A stretch of DNA of 64,000 bases, taken from MH13 sp042140245 (GTDB lineage: Bacteria > Pseudomonadota > Alphaproteobacteria > Rhizobiales > MH13). The stretch's first letter is position 1. Each line of letters begins with the position of its first letter. Location of the stretch: positions 744,001 to 808,000 of the forward strand of contig NZ_CP159483.1 in the NCBI RefSeq assembly GCF_042140245.1, in the 5' to 3' direction. Shown in pieces: positions 7,626 to 15,747 of the stretch. A model generated the notes under the pieces. The model saw only the letters and a program-made list of their open reading frames with translations. It ran no database searches and was not told the DNA's origin. The translations under genes and the position numbers were made by a program.

Positions 7626-9548
7626 ATGGCGAAAGTCATTGGTATTGATTTGGGAACCACCAATTCCTGCGTAGCCGTTATGGACGGCTCAACCCCAAAA
7701 GTGATTGAGAACGCCGAAGGCGCGCGTACGACGCCGTCGATGGTTGCGTTTTCCGATGATGGTGAGCGCCTGGTTGGCCAGCCAGCCAAGCGCCAGGCTG
7801 TCACCAACCCAGAGGGCACGCTTTTCGCTGTCAAACGCCTGATTGGTCGTCGCTTTGATGATCCAGCGGTGAAGAAAGACCAAGAGCTCGTTCCCTTCGA
7901 GATTGTTCAGGCGCCGAGCGGCGACGCCTGGGTTCGGGTTGAAGAGACCGACTATTCCCCTTCGCAGATTTCGGCCTTCATTCTGCAGAAGATGAAGGAA
8001 ACCGCTGAAGCGTTCCTTGGCGAAACCGTTGAACAAGCGGTGATCACCGTTCCTGCCTACTTTAACGACGCGCAGCGCCAAGCAACGAAAGATGCCGGTA
8101 AGATCGCCGGTCTTGAAGTGCTTCGCATCATCAACGAGCCAACGGCTGCTGCCCTCGCCTACGGGCTTGAGAAAAATGACGGCAAGACGATTGCTGTCTA
8201 CGACCTTGGTGGCGGTACGTTTGACGTGTCGGTGCTTGAGATCGGCGATGGCGTCTTCGAAGTGAAATCCACCAATGGCGATACGTTCCTTGGCGGTGAA
8301 GACTTCGATATGCGCTTGGTTGGCTATTTGGCTGACGAGTTCAAGAAAGAGCAGGGCGTTGACCTGAAGGGCGACAAGCTTGCGCTTCAGCGCCTAAAGG
8401 AAGCCGCTGAAAAGGCTAAAATCGAGCTGTCCTCGGCCACGCAGACCGAGATCAACCTGCCCTTCATCACCGCTGATGCGTCTGGTCCAAAACACCTGAC
8501 TATGAAGCTGACGCGCGCCAAGTTTGAAAGCCTGGTCGATGATCTGGTGAAGCGCACGGTTGACCCGATGAAAGCAGCCCTCAAAGACGCCGGCCTGAAA
8601 GCCGGTGACATTGACGAGGTTGTTCTGGTCGGCGGTATGACCCGCATGCCGAAGGTGCAGGAAACGGTCAAAGAGTTTTTTGGCAAAGAACCGCATAAGG
8701 GTGTGAACCCCGATGAGGTTGTGGCCATCGGCGCTGCCGTTCAAGCTGGTGTTTTGCAGGGCGACGTTAAAGACGTTCTGCTGCTCGACGTGACCCCGCT
8801 GTCGCTAGGTATCGAAACGCTGGGCGGCGTGTTCACGCGCCTTATCGACCGTAACACGACGATCCCGACCAAGAAGAGCCAGGTGTTCTCGACCGCTGAT
8901 GATAATCAGTCAGCTGTAACCATCCGGGTCTTCCAGGGTGAGCGCGAAATGGCGGCGGACAACAAGATCCTCGGCCAGTTCGATCTGGTGGGTATCCCAC
9001 CGGCACCGCGTGGCATGCCGCAAATTGAGGTGACCTTCGACATCGATGCCAACGGTATTGTGAACGTGTCGGCGAAAGACAAAGGCACCAACAAAGAGCA
9101 ACAGATCCGCATTCAGGCCTCTGGTGGTCTCAGCGACGATGACATCGAACAGATGGTCAAAGACGCTGAAAGCCATGCTGATGAGGACAAGAAGCGCCGC
9201 GAAGTGGTGGAAGCCAAAAACCAAGGCGAAGCTCTGGTCCACTCCTCGGAGAAAGCTTTGTCAGACTATGGCGACAAGGTTGGCGATGAGGACAAGGCTG
9301 CCATCGAAGGCGCTATCGCTGAGCTTAAGACTGCTCTTGAAGGCGACGACAAAGCTGCCATCGAAGAAAAGTCACAGGCCCTCGCAACGGCATCCATGAA
9401 GCTGGGCGAAGCTATGTACGCCGACAGCCAAGCTGAAGGCGAGCCAGAAATGGACATGGATGACGGCGCAGAGCCTGTTCAGGACGACGATGTTGTCGAC
9501 GCCGACTTTGAAGATGTCGATGACGAAGACCAGAAGAAAGCGTCCTAG
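7626..9548 (+). CDS. dnaK: Molecular chaperone DnaK (Hsp70)
   Basis: 640 residues, standard length. The N-terminal nucleotide-binding domain (1 to about 385) shows GIDLGTTNSCVAV, VPAYFNDAQRQATKDAG, the phosphate-2 loop DLGGGTFDVS and VVLVGGMTRMPKVQ. The interdomain linker DVLLLDVTPLSLGIET leads into the beta-sandwich substrate domain, the helical lid, and an acidic tail rich in Asp ending DEDQKKAS. It folds and remodels client proteins with DnaJ and GrpE. Unlike the common dnaK-dnaJ pair, here dnaJ is 2.6 kb away, separated by an FkbM methyltransferase and a reverse-oriented cfa. Regulation is likely heat-shock sigma (see promoter), with an intrinsic terminator directly after. Confidence 0.98.
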   Translation: MAKVIGIDLGTTNSCVAVMDGSTPKVIENAEGARTTPSMVAFSDDGERLVGQPAKRQAVTNPEGTLFAVKRLIGRRFDDPAVKKDQELVPFEIVQAPSGDAWVRVEETDYSPSQISAFILQKMKETAEAFLGETVEQAVITVPAYFNDAQRQATKDAGKIAGLEVLRIINEPTAAALAYGLEKNDGKTIAVYDLGGGTFDVSVLEIGDGVFEVKSTNGDTFLGGEDFDMRLVGYLADEFKKEQGVDLKGDKLALQRLKEAAEKAKIELSSATQTEINLPFITADASGPKHLTMKLTRAKFESLVDDLVKRTVDPMKAALKDAGLKAGDIDEVVLVGGMTRMPKVQETVKEFFGKEPHKGVNPDEVVAIGAAVQAGVLQGDVKDVLLLDVTPLSLGIETLGGVFTRLIDRNTTIPTKKSQVFSTADDNQSAVTIRVFQGEREMAADNKILGQFDLVGIPPAPRGMPQIEVTFDIDANGIVNVSAKDKGTNKEQQIRIQASGGLSDDDIEQMVKDAESHADEDKKRREVVEAKNQGEALVHSSEKALSDYGDKVGDEDKAAIEGAIAELKTALEGDDKAAIEEKSQALATASMKLGEAMYADSQAEGEPEMDMDDGAEPVQDDDVVDADFEDVDDEDQKKAS

Positions 9549-9572
9549 ACCTTTCCTTTGACAACGCATTGT

Positions 9573-9604
9573 AAAAAGCCCGGCGCCTCGCGTCGGGCTT
9601 TTTC
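9573..9604 (+). terminator. Rho-independent terminator of dnaK
   Basis: Inverted repeat AAAAAGCCCG (9573-9582) and CGGGCTTTTT (9594-9603) around an 11-base loop, ending in a T run, 24 bases after the dnaK stop. A strong GC stem flanked by A/T tracts could also work on the opposite strand. Confidence 0.9.
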
Positions 9605-9669
9605 TTTGCAAGAAATCACCGCTTTGGTGTCATGAAACCGCAAAGAACAGTGCGCATAGCCTGTCAGCC

Positions 9670-10593
9670 ATGGCTGATCTGTCCGTTCACGATTCGCGCA
9701 ACGCGCCTACCCACCCCGTCTGGGACGACGATGCTGACGCCCGTTACGCTCCCTTTGGTCACTATACGCTGAGCCCTTGGCGCGAGGCGTGTCGATCATT
9801 GGGGCCACGGCTTTACCCGCGACGCTATCCGCGCTTGGGTTCCATCATCACTTGGCCGATCTGGCGTTTGTCGCTGCTTGGTCGCCCGGGGGCAGTGGAT
9901 CTTGAGCCTTTCCCTGGCTTTCGTCTTAGGCTTTACCCGCTTGAAAACCATGCAGACACAAAATGCTTCTCGCGTGCAGCCCTCTGTGACCTGCCTGAAG
10001 AGCGCGCTATTGCGCGCTGCGCTGTCTCCAGCCCAGACCATCAATTCATTGTTGTCGATGTGGGTGCCAACACTGGCACTTACTCGGTGCTTGCTGCCAA
10101 TCTCGCACGTCGTATTGGTAAGAGCACAAACCTTGTCTGCATTGAAGCCAATCCAAAAACGCAAGCTCGGCTGGCGGAAAATCTGCACTTTAGCGGCTTG
10201 GAGCATTGCTCGCACTTGGTAGCGTGCGCCGTGAGCAATGCGCCGGGCAGCGTGATGCTGGACACCAGCCAATGGAATCTTGGGTCGGTCAAGGTGACCG
10301 ATGCACGTGTTGGCCAAATGCAAAAGACAGTTGTTAGCGTACCAGCACGCCCCCTGTCCTCAATCGTCAACGAGGTAGGCCTTAACAGAATTGACTTGCT
10401 CAAGATTGATATTGAAGGCCATGAGATTCCAGCGCTTGCGCCGTTTTTGCGTGAAGCACCAGCTCATCTGTTGCCCCGCATGATTTTGGCAGAGACCAAA
10501 CACGACACGAATGCGAAGCTTGCAGCGCTCATCATTGCCGCTGGTTATCACGTCACCCATCATGGGCGATCGGACACCGTGTTTGAGCGTTAG
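9670..10593 (+). CDS. FkbM-family SAM-dependent methyltransferase
   Basis: 307 residues. A class I methyltransferase core occupies about residues 118-270: motif I VVDVGANTGTYSVLA, an acidic residue of motif II in VCIEANPKTQARLAENL, and the FkbM hallmark IDLLKIDIEGHEIPAL. The ~115-residue N-terminal region (tryptophan- and proline-rich, no signal peptide) is not recognised. FkbM-type enzymes usually O-methylate sugars or secondary metabolites; the substrate here cannot be told. It is transcribed alone between the dnaK terminator and the convergent cfa gene. Confidence 0.8.
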   Translation: MADLSVHDSRNAPTHPVWDDDADARYAPFGHYTLSPWREACRSLGPRLYPRRYPRLGSIITWPIWRLSLLGRPGAVDLEPFPGFRLRLYPLENHADTKCFSRAALCDLPEERAIARCAVSSPDHQFIVVDVGANTGTYSVLAANLARRIGKSTNLVCIEANPKTQARLAENLHFSGLEHCSHLVACAVSNAPGSVMLDTSQWNLGSVKVTDARVGQMQKTVVSVPARPLSSIVNEVGLNRIDLLKIDIEGHEIPALAPFLREAPAHLLPRMILAETKHDTNAKLAALIIAAGYHVTHHGRSDTVFER

Positions 10594-10600
10594 TTTTATC

Positions 10601-10644
10601 GCGCGTTCGGACCTAAAACCCGTGCCCACGTTTGCTCAACGCGC
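10601..10644. terminator. Possible bidirectional terminator between convergent genes
   Basis: GCGCGTT (10601-10607) and AACGCGC (10638-10644) form a 7-bp stem with a long 30-base loop in the 52-base gap between the convergent FkbM gene and cfa; TTTTAT precedes it on the + strand. Weak because of the large loop. Confidence 0.3.
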
Positions 10645-10645
10645 T

Positions 10646-11869
10646 CTAGCTGAGTTTCTTTTTCAGCTTCTTTCCATCGGTCGTGATGTAGTCGCGGATT
10701 AGAGGCACAGTATCGCGCTCTTTGGAGAGTAACAGCTGGAACACCATGTTGGAGCCATCGACAAAGCCCAGTTCGGCAGCTGAAAGGTAGAACTCCCACA
10801 TGCGGCAGAAGCGCTCGTCGTACAACGCTTTGGCCTGCTCACGGTTCTCTTGGAAACGCACGCGCCAATCTCGCAACGTGTATGCATAGTGCAGGCGCAG
10901 GATCTCAGTGTCGCAAACCCAAAGACCGCACCGCTCCAGAGACGCGAATGTTTCTGACAACGCCGGCACATAACCGCCTGGGAAAATGTACTTGCGGAAG
11001 AACGGGCCAGTTGTGCCCGGTTGCGTCATGCGACCGATCGAGTGGATCATAGCGAACCCGTCATCTGTCAACCGGTCGCGCACGACGTTGAAATAGTCAT
11101 CAAAGTTGAAGACACCGACATGTTCCATCATGCCGACGGAGACGATGCGGTCGTAGGTTCCTTGATGCTCGCGATAGTCTTCGATGACAAACTCAACCTT
11201 GTCGTCCAGCTCAGCAGCGGTCACACGCTCACGCGCGATCTTCACCTGCTCAGGTGAAACATTGAGCGAGGTGACCTGAGCACCCGCTCGGGCCAACATG
11301 ATAGCCAGCGATCCCCAGCCGCCGCCAATTTCAAGCACGCGCATACCTGGCTTAAGCTTCAGCTTGGCAACGATATGGATAAGCTTGTTGACCTGCGCCT
11401 GTTCCAGACTCTCATGTTCATCGGTGTAGAGCGCACATGAGTAGTTCATCCCCTCATCGAGAAAGAGACGATAAAGCTCGGTGGACAAATCATAGTGGCT
11501 GCGCGCCTGCTTTTTAGCATTTGCCACATCATTGGCCTGCTGGCGGCGGCGCATCGCTTTCCAGGTTCGGCGCAGAAGACCCTGCACGCGATGTTGGGAG
11601 AGGGGGGCGCGGTTGACCGAAAACAGCGTCAGAAACTGATGAATGTCTGAGCCATCTTCAAAGCTCAATTTTTCATCCATGTAAGCTTCTGCTGCGGCCA
11701 GTTCAGGATTGAAAAAAATCGCGCGCTCGGCGGTGGCATCGTGGAAACGCAGGCTAACGTCAGGGCCCGGTTCCTGACCGCCATAGACAACCTGTTGTCC
11801 GTTGGCATGCGTTACGCGCAGCGTGCCTTTGCGCACAAACTTCTTCAACAAGCCCGATAAGAGACGCAT
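10646..11869 (-). CDS. cfa: Cyclopropane-fatty-acyl-phospholipid synthase
   Basis: 407 residues, usual length. It methylenates cis double bonds of membrane phospholipid acyl chains using SAM, protecting membranes in stationary phase or under acid. Visible features are the N-terminal lipid-binding domain (to about 120), MNYSCALYTDEHESLEQAQ, the SAM-binding GMRVLEIGGGWGSLAIMLARA (about 170-190), and the active-site segments VSVGMMEHVG and FFRKYIFPGGYVPALSE. It is on the opposite strand to its neighbours, convergent with the FkbM gene and divergent from dnaJ. Confidence 0.95.
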   Translation of the reverse strand: MRLLSGLLKKFVRKGTLRVTHANGQQVVYGGQEPGPDVSLRFHDATAERAIFFNPELAAAEAYMDEKLSFEDGSDIHQFLTLFSVNRAPLSQHRVQGLLRRTWKAMRRRQQANDVANAKKQARSHYDLSTELYRLFLDEGMNYSCALYTDEHESLEQAQVNKLIHIVAKLKLKPGMRVLEIGGGWGSLAIMLARAGAQVTSLNVSPEQVKIARERVTAAELDDKVEFVIEDYREHQGTYDRIVSVGMMEHVGVFNFDDYFNVVRDRLTDDGFAMIHSIGRMTQPGTTGPFFRKYIFPGGYVPALSETFASLERCGLWVCDTEILRLHYAYTLRDWRVRFQENREQAKALYDERFCRMWEFYLSAAELGFVDGSNMVFQLLLSKERDTVPLIRDYITTDGKKLKKKLS

Positions 11870-12171
11870 GAATCCTCACAAACACAATCAAACGCGCCAT
11901 TGCCCCGGCGCTCTCTAGCGCACCTTGAAAAAGAACACCACGGCAAGCTGAACAGGCCCTGGCAATGCGGTCACACGTTTCCTACATGCTGCCATGCGTT
12001 GGCATCGTCACCTGGTGCGATGCTCTACCCTGGCTCGTTGGTTCGGTTGACAGACCGCGGTCAAGCTGCCAACGCACTCCACCGCAGCACTTGCCTTTTC
12101 AAGGATAAGGTAAGCGCCGCCAATGATCACCCGTTGCAAAGCAGTTCGCATCTCAAAGAAGTCCGTGATTT
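11870..12171. other. Divergent cfa/dnaJ intergenic region with an operator-like repeat
   Basis: About 300 bases with no credible gene. The notable element is TTGAC-N8-GTCAA at 12047-12064 containing the palindrome ACCGCGGT, and CCTT-TTC-AAGG near 12092-12105. I found no CTTG-N17/18-CYTATNT heat-shock promoter for dnaJ here, unlike upstream of dnaK. Either repeat could be an operator; no family is assignable. Confidence 0.35.
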
Positions 12172-13302
12172 ATGGCCAAGCCCGATTTTTATGAGCTTCT
12201 CGGTGTTTCACGTGATGCTGACGAGAAAACGCTGAAAAGCGCCTTCCGCAAGAAGGCGATGCAATATCATCCAGACCGCAATCCCGATGATGCGGAAGCC
12301 GAGCAAAGCTTCAAGGCCGTTAATGAGGCCTATGAAGTGCTGCGTGATGAGCAAAAGCGCGCGGCTTATGATCGCTTTGGACATCAAGCCTTTGAACAAG
12401 GCGGTATGGGCGGCGGCGGCTTTGGCGGAGCTGGGGCGGGTGGCGCCGGAATGGGCGACATTTTCGAAGAAATTTTTGGCGAGTTCATGGGCGGCGGTCG
12501 CCGTCGCTCTTCCGGTGGGGCGCAGCGTGGCTCCGACATGCGCTACAATTTGGAGATCTCGCTCGAAGAAGCCTTTGAGGGCAAAACCGTCGACTTGGTT
12601 CTGCCCACATCAGTTGCCTGCGATACGTGCTCGGGCTCCGGTGCGAAACCCGGCACAAGCCCGTCGACCTGTTCGACCTGTGGCGGTATGGGCAAAGTGC
12701 GCATGAGCCAAGGTTTTTTTGCCATGGAACGCACTTGCCCAACCTGCGGTGGTCGTGGCGAAGTCATCAAAGATCCATGCGACACCTGTTCAGGCGCTGG
12801 CCGCGTAACTCAAGAGCGCACGCTATCGGTCAACATTCCAGCGGGCATTGATGATGGCAATCGCATCCGCGTGGCTGGGGAAGGCGAAGCCGGTATGCGT
12901 GGCGCTCCAGCCGGCGATCTCTACATCTTTGTTTCAATCAAGCCGCACGAGCTGTTTCAGCGTGATGGCGCGGACCTGTTCTGCCGCGCGCCTATTTCTG
13001 TCGTGACAGCAGCGCTGGGCGGCTCATTTGAAGTGCCAACGCTCGACAGTGGACGCACGCGGGTGAAAGTTCCTGAGGGCACGCAAACCGGCAAACAGTT
13101 CCGCCTTAAAACCAAAGGCATGCCAATCCTTAGGCAGCGTGATTTCGGCGACATGTATGTGCAGGTTCAGGTGGAAACGCCACAGAAACTGACCAAACGC
13201 CAGCGTGAGCTTCTTGAAGAATTTGAAGCCGAAGGTGGCGAGCATAATCACCCTGAGATGAGTGGGTTCTTCACCAAGGTCAAAGACTTCTTCGGCGGAT
13301 AA
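12172..13302 (+). CDS. dnaJ: Chaperone protein DnaJ (Hsp40)
   Basis: 376 residues. The J domain (1-70) has the HPD motif in QYHPDRNPD, needed to stimulate DnaK ATPase. A Gly-rich linker (about 75-115; GGMGGGGFGG type) follows, then four CxxCxGxG zinc motifs (CDTCSGSG, CSTCGGMG, CPTCGGRG, CDTCSGAG) and the C-terminal client-binding domains. The protein ends in SGFFTKVKDFFGG. The last 51 bases of the coding sequence recur 125 bases downstream (see repeat entry). The start is the ATG opening with KPDFYELLGVSRDA, typical of the family. Confidence 0.97.
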   Translation: MAKPDFYELLGVSRDADEKTLKSAFRKKAMQYHPDRNPDDAEAEQSFKAVNEAYEVLRDEQKRAAYDRFGHQAFEQGGMGGGGFGGAGAGGAGMGDIFEEIFGEFMGGGRRRSSGGAQRGSDMRYNLEISLEEAFEGKTVDLVLPTSVACDTCSGSGAKPGTSPSTCSTCGGMGKVRMSQGFFAMERTCPTCGGRGEVIKDPCDTCSGAGRVTQERTLSVNIPAGIDDGNRIRVAGEGEAGMRGAPAGDLYIFVSIKPHELFQRDGADLFCRAPISVVTAALGGSFEVPTLDSGRTRVKVPEGTQTGKQFRLKTKGMPILRQRDFGDMYVQVQVETPQKLTKRQRELLEEFEAEGGEHNHPEMSGFFTKVKDFFGG

Positions 13303-13424
13303 CAAGTTTACCTCGGGGTGATCCGCCTTTCATCGCGTGTCCTCACGCCAACTGGCGCTGCGGGCAACACCGGCACCCTGAGATGAGTGGGTTCTTCACC
13401 AAGGTCAAAGACTTCTTCGGCGGA
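13249..13424 (+). repeat. 51-bp direct repeat of the dnaJ 3' end
   Basis: Positions 13249-13299 (inside dnaJ) and 13374-13424 (intergenic) are identical over 51 bases, offset 125. Both begin CACCCTGAGATGAGTGGG and end CTTCTTCGGCGGA. The second copy encodes the same HPEMSGFFTKVKDFFGG but has no dnaJ body upstream, and its flanks differ from those of the first copy. It looks like a local duplication scar or an assembly artefact. Confidence 0.95.
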
Positions 13425-13520
13425 CGAGCCTCCATTGGTATCAGGGGGCGCATGGGCGCCACCTTTTGACCACGAAGCTGCGGCACGGGCCCACATCGTT
13501 GTCTTCAAGGGCTATGACCT

Positions 13521-14282
13521 GTGCGACTTCTCTCCGCTTTGCTTCTTCTGACCTCTTGGTCGTTGCCTGTCTTTGCGCAAGACAACAGCGACATTGTCCT
13601 ACCTCCCAATCCGTCAGCTCGACCCAGTGTTGATGTCCGCACGCCGACGGTTGAATCAGCCGATCCGAGTGCAGTGGTTCTGCCGCCGAACCCAACGGTG
13701 CGGCCTGAAAGAGAAACAGCGGCAGATATCCCTTCAGGTATGAATGACCAAGCCTGTCTGGCGGATCTGCGAGCCGCCGGCGCGATGTTTGAGGTTCGCG
13801 GTCGCCATGAAGGGTCTGGTCGGTGCGGCATCGATGATGCGGTGGAGCTCACCGCTATTGGTGGTGTGCCTTTGCAGCCCGGTGCGCTTCTGACGTGCCC
13901 AACAGCGTTAGCCTTCTCTCGCTTTTGGTCAGGAACCATGGCGCCTGAAGCACGATCCGCTTTTGGTTCAGATGCTGAGCGGATTTTTGTCGCCGCATCC
14001 TATGCCTGCCGTGGGCGCAACAATGTCGCTGGTGCTCGACTGAGTGAGCATGGTTTTGGTCGTGCCATCGATATCAGAGCGATCTCCCTTGAAGATGGTC
14101 AAACATGGTCGGTTCAACCGCATGCGCAGGGCTCGGATGATCCTGCAGCTCGGTTTCAACGCGCCATCCGGCAAGCGGCTTGCGGGCCATTCAACACCAT
14201 TTTGGGACCAGGCTCTGATGGTCACCACCAGGACCATATCCATTTCGACAATGCGCTGAGGTCCAGCACTTACTGCCGATAG
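13521..14282 (+). CDS. Exported extensin-like protein with LAS metallopeptidase motif
   Basis: 253 residues from a GTG start. The N-terminus is a signal peptide (RLLSALLLLTSWSLPVFA, cleavage near 19). A Pro-rich linker with two VVLPPNP/IVLPPNP repeats follows, then an extensin-like C-terminal domain (about 75-253) with conserved Cys. The domain contains SEHGFGRAID, which fits the SxHxxGxAxD zinc motif of LAS/M15 peptidases, and a distal HIHFD (HxH). A periplasmic peptidoglycan-cleaving metalloenzyme is therefore inferred. It is not in an obvious operon: a gap of 218 bases with the dnaJ repeat lies upstream. Confidence 0.78.
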   Translation: MRLLSALLLLTSWSLPVFAQDNSDIVLPPNPSARPSVDVRTPTVESADPSAVVLPPNPTVRPERETAADIPSGMNDQACLADLRAAGAMFEVRGRHEGSGRCGIDDAVELTAIGGVPLQPGALLTCPTALAFSRFWSGTMAPEARSAFGSDAERIFVAASYACRGRNNVAGARLSEHGFGRAIDIRAISLEDGQTWSVQPHAQGSDDPAARFQRAIRQAACGPFNTILGPGSDGHHQDHIHFDNALRSSTYCR

Positions 14283-14406
14283 GAGAAAACGATAGGCTTT
14301 GAACGATCGCATTAACCTTCTGAAAAGGCTGCGGTTTGTTCGAATTTTAAAGAAGTAGACCTAGGGTTGCAGTTCGTTTCCAATCTGGCCGCGCAAGGGC
14401 ACCCTA

Positions 14407-15636
14407 ATGAGTCTCAATGCAGAACTTTCGTTTGATGATAGCGTCGTTGCACCGCGTGACCTATCTGACGCCGCCTCTCAGACCACCGTTGCAACTCCCC
14501 GCTATTCAGCTGCCAGCTTGAGCACGCGAGAGGCCATTTTGGCCCTCAAAGACGAATGGCAACGTTTGGAGCAGGTCTGCGAGGGAACCGCTGTTTTTCA
14601 AGCCTTTGATGTCTGCATGCCGTGGTTCGATGCCTATGTGTTCTGCGAAACACCGACACATCGTGCTCAGATTATCACGTTTTACGATGAGGCAGGCGTG
14701 TTGGTCGCCCTGGCTCCTTTTGCCCAGAAGACCGGTGGCTTGGTGAAAACCGTTGAATGGGTTGGCGAGCCGCTTATTCAATACGGCGACATTCTTATGC
14801 ATCCGTTTGCCGACAAAACGGCAACGAAAATTGCGCTTTCAGACGCTTTGCGGTCATGGAAAACCCACGGGCTTCACTTGCGAAACATTCGGGCCGATAG
14901 CCGGATCGGGCAGGTGCTGGACTTAGGCGGCGCGATGGTCGGAGAAGCGCGTGAAGCCGGAGCCATCGACTTTTCCAACTTTGAGACCGTGGATGATTAC
15001 TTCGCGTCTCAATCTCGAAAAACGCGGAGCAATCGACGCCGCAATCGCAAGAATCTGGAGAAAACAGGCGATCTGTCCTTTGAGGTCGTGAAAGCTGGCG
15101 CGAAAGCTGAGTCCCTCTGCTCCTTGGCGTTGGAATGGAAGTTTGCTTGGCTGGATGCCCGCAAGCTGTCCAGCCGCGCCTTTATGGACAAACGTGCGCT
15201 CGATTGCCTGAAGGCTGCCGTTGGCCAAGAAGCCTCAACAAACCCGTTTCAAGTCTTTGTACAGCATATCGATGGCAAACCAGCCGCGATTGAGATTGGA
15301 CTGGTCGGCCCAGTTGGCAATGCGATGTATATTGGCACTTACGACCCAGCTCTTGAGGCAACAAGCGTCGGGAAAGTTCGCGTTGAATCAACCGCTAGCC
15401 ATGGATTTGCTGAGGGTTGGACCACCTATGACATGTTAGCGCCGATGGCGCAGTTCAAACGTGAGTGGTCCAATACAACCATTGGCGTTTGTGACTACAT
15501 GGTCCCGACGAGCGCTTGGGGTCGTCTCTATCGGTCTCTTTATCTGCGCAAGATGCGGCCGGCCATGAAGTCGGCCTTGCTTGCTATGCCAGCCTCGCTG
15601 CGAGGCTTGGTTCTCAAATCCATCGGAAATGGCTAG
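14407..15636 (+). CDS. CelD/BcsL-like GNAT-fold acetyltransferase
   Basis: 409 residues of the type annotated as cellulose biosynthesis protein CelD. It has two GNAT-like halves: an N-terminal half (about 40-165, LKDEWQRLEQ, MPWFDAYV) and a C-terminal acetyltransferase_6 half (about 190-345, SRKTRSNRRRNRKNLEKTGDLSF, FVQHIDGKPAAIEIGLV, YIGTYDPALEATSVGKV). No membrane segment or signal peptide is visible. The proteins acylate polysaccharide, lipid or peptidoglycan-related substrates in some systems, but no cellulose synthase genes are nearby, so the substrate is open. Confidence 0.72.
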   Translation: MSLNAELSFDDSVVAPRDLSDAASQTTVATPRYSAASLSTREAILALKDEWQRLEQVCEGTAVFQAFDVCMPWFDAYVFCETPTHRAQIITFYDEAGVLVALAPFAQKTGGLVKTVEWVGEPLIQYGDILMHPFADKTATKIALSDALRSWKTHGLHLRNIRADSRIGQVLDLGGAMVGEAREAGAIDFSNFETVDDYFASQSRKTRSNRRRNRKNLEKTGDLSFEVVKAGAKAESLCSLALEWKFAWLDARKLSSRAFMDKRALDCLKAAVGQEASTNPFQVFVQHIDGKPAAIEIGLVGPVGNAMYIGTYDPALEATSVGKVRVESTASHGFAEGWTTYDMLAPMAQFKREWSNTTIGVCDYMVPTSAWGRLYRSLYLRKMRPAMKSALLAMPASLRGLVLKSIGNG

Positions 15637-15660
15637 CGGGCGGGCCATTCCCGTCTTTGG

Positions 15661-15691
15661 CACGCGCTCGTTCCTTCGGAACAAGCGCGTG
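15661..15691. terminator. Strong hairpin between convergent genes
   Basis: Stem CACGCGCTCGTTCC / GGAACAAGCGCGTG (13 of 14 pairs) with a TTC loop, directly after the CelD-like gene and upstream of the convergent maeB end. There is no long T run, so Rho-independent termination is only likely, not certain. Confidence 0.55.
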
Positions 15692-15747
15692 AACCATGAT
15701 CAACTTTCCAGCCCGCTCTGTGTCTCAGGCACAACCACTTGTCAGGT

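Noticed and set aside
11900..12235. 111-codon open frame between cfa and dnaJ
   Set aside because: It runs into dnaJ in another frame and has composition of non-coding DNA.
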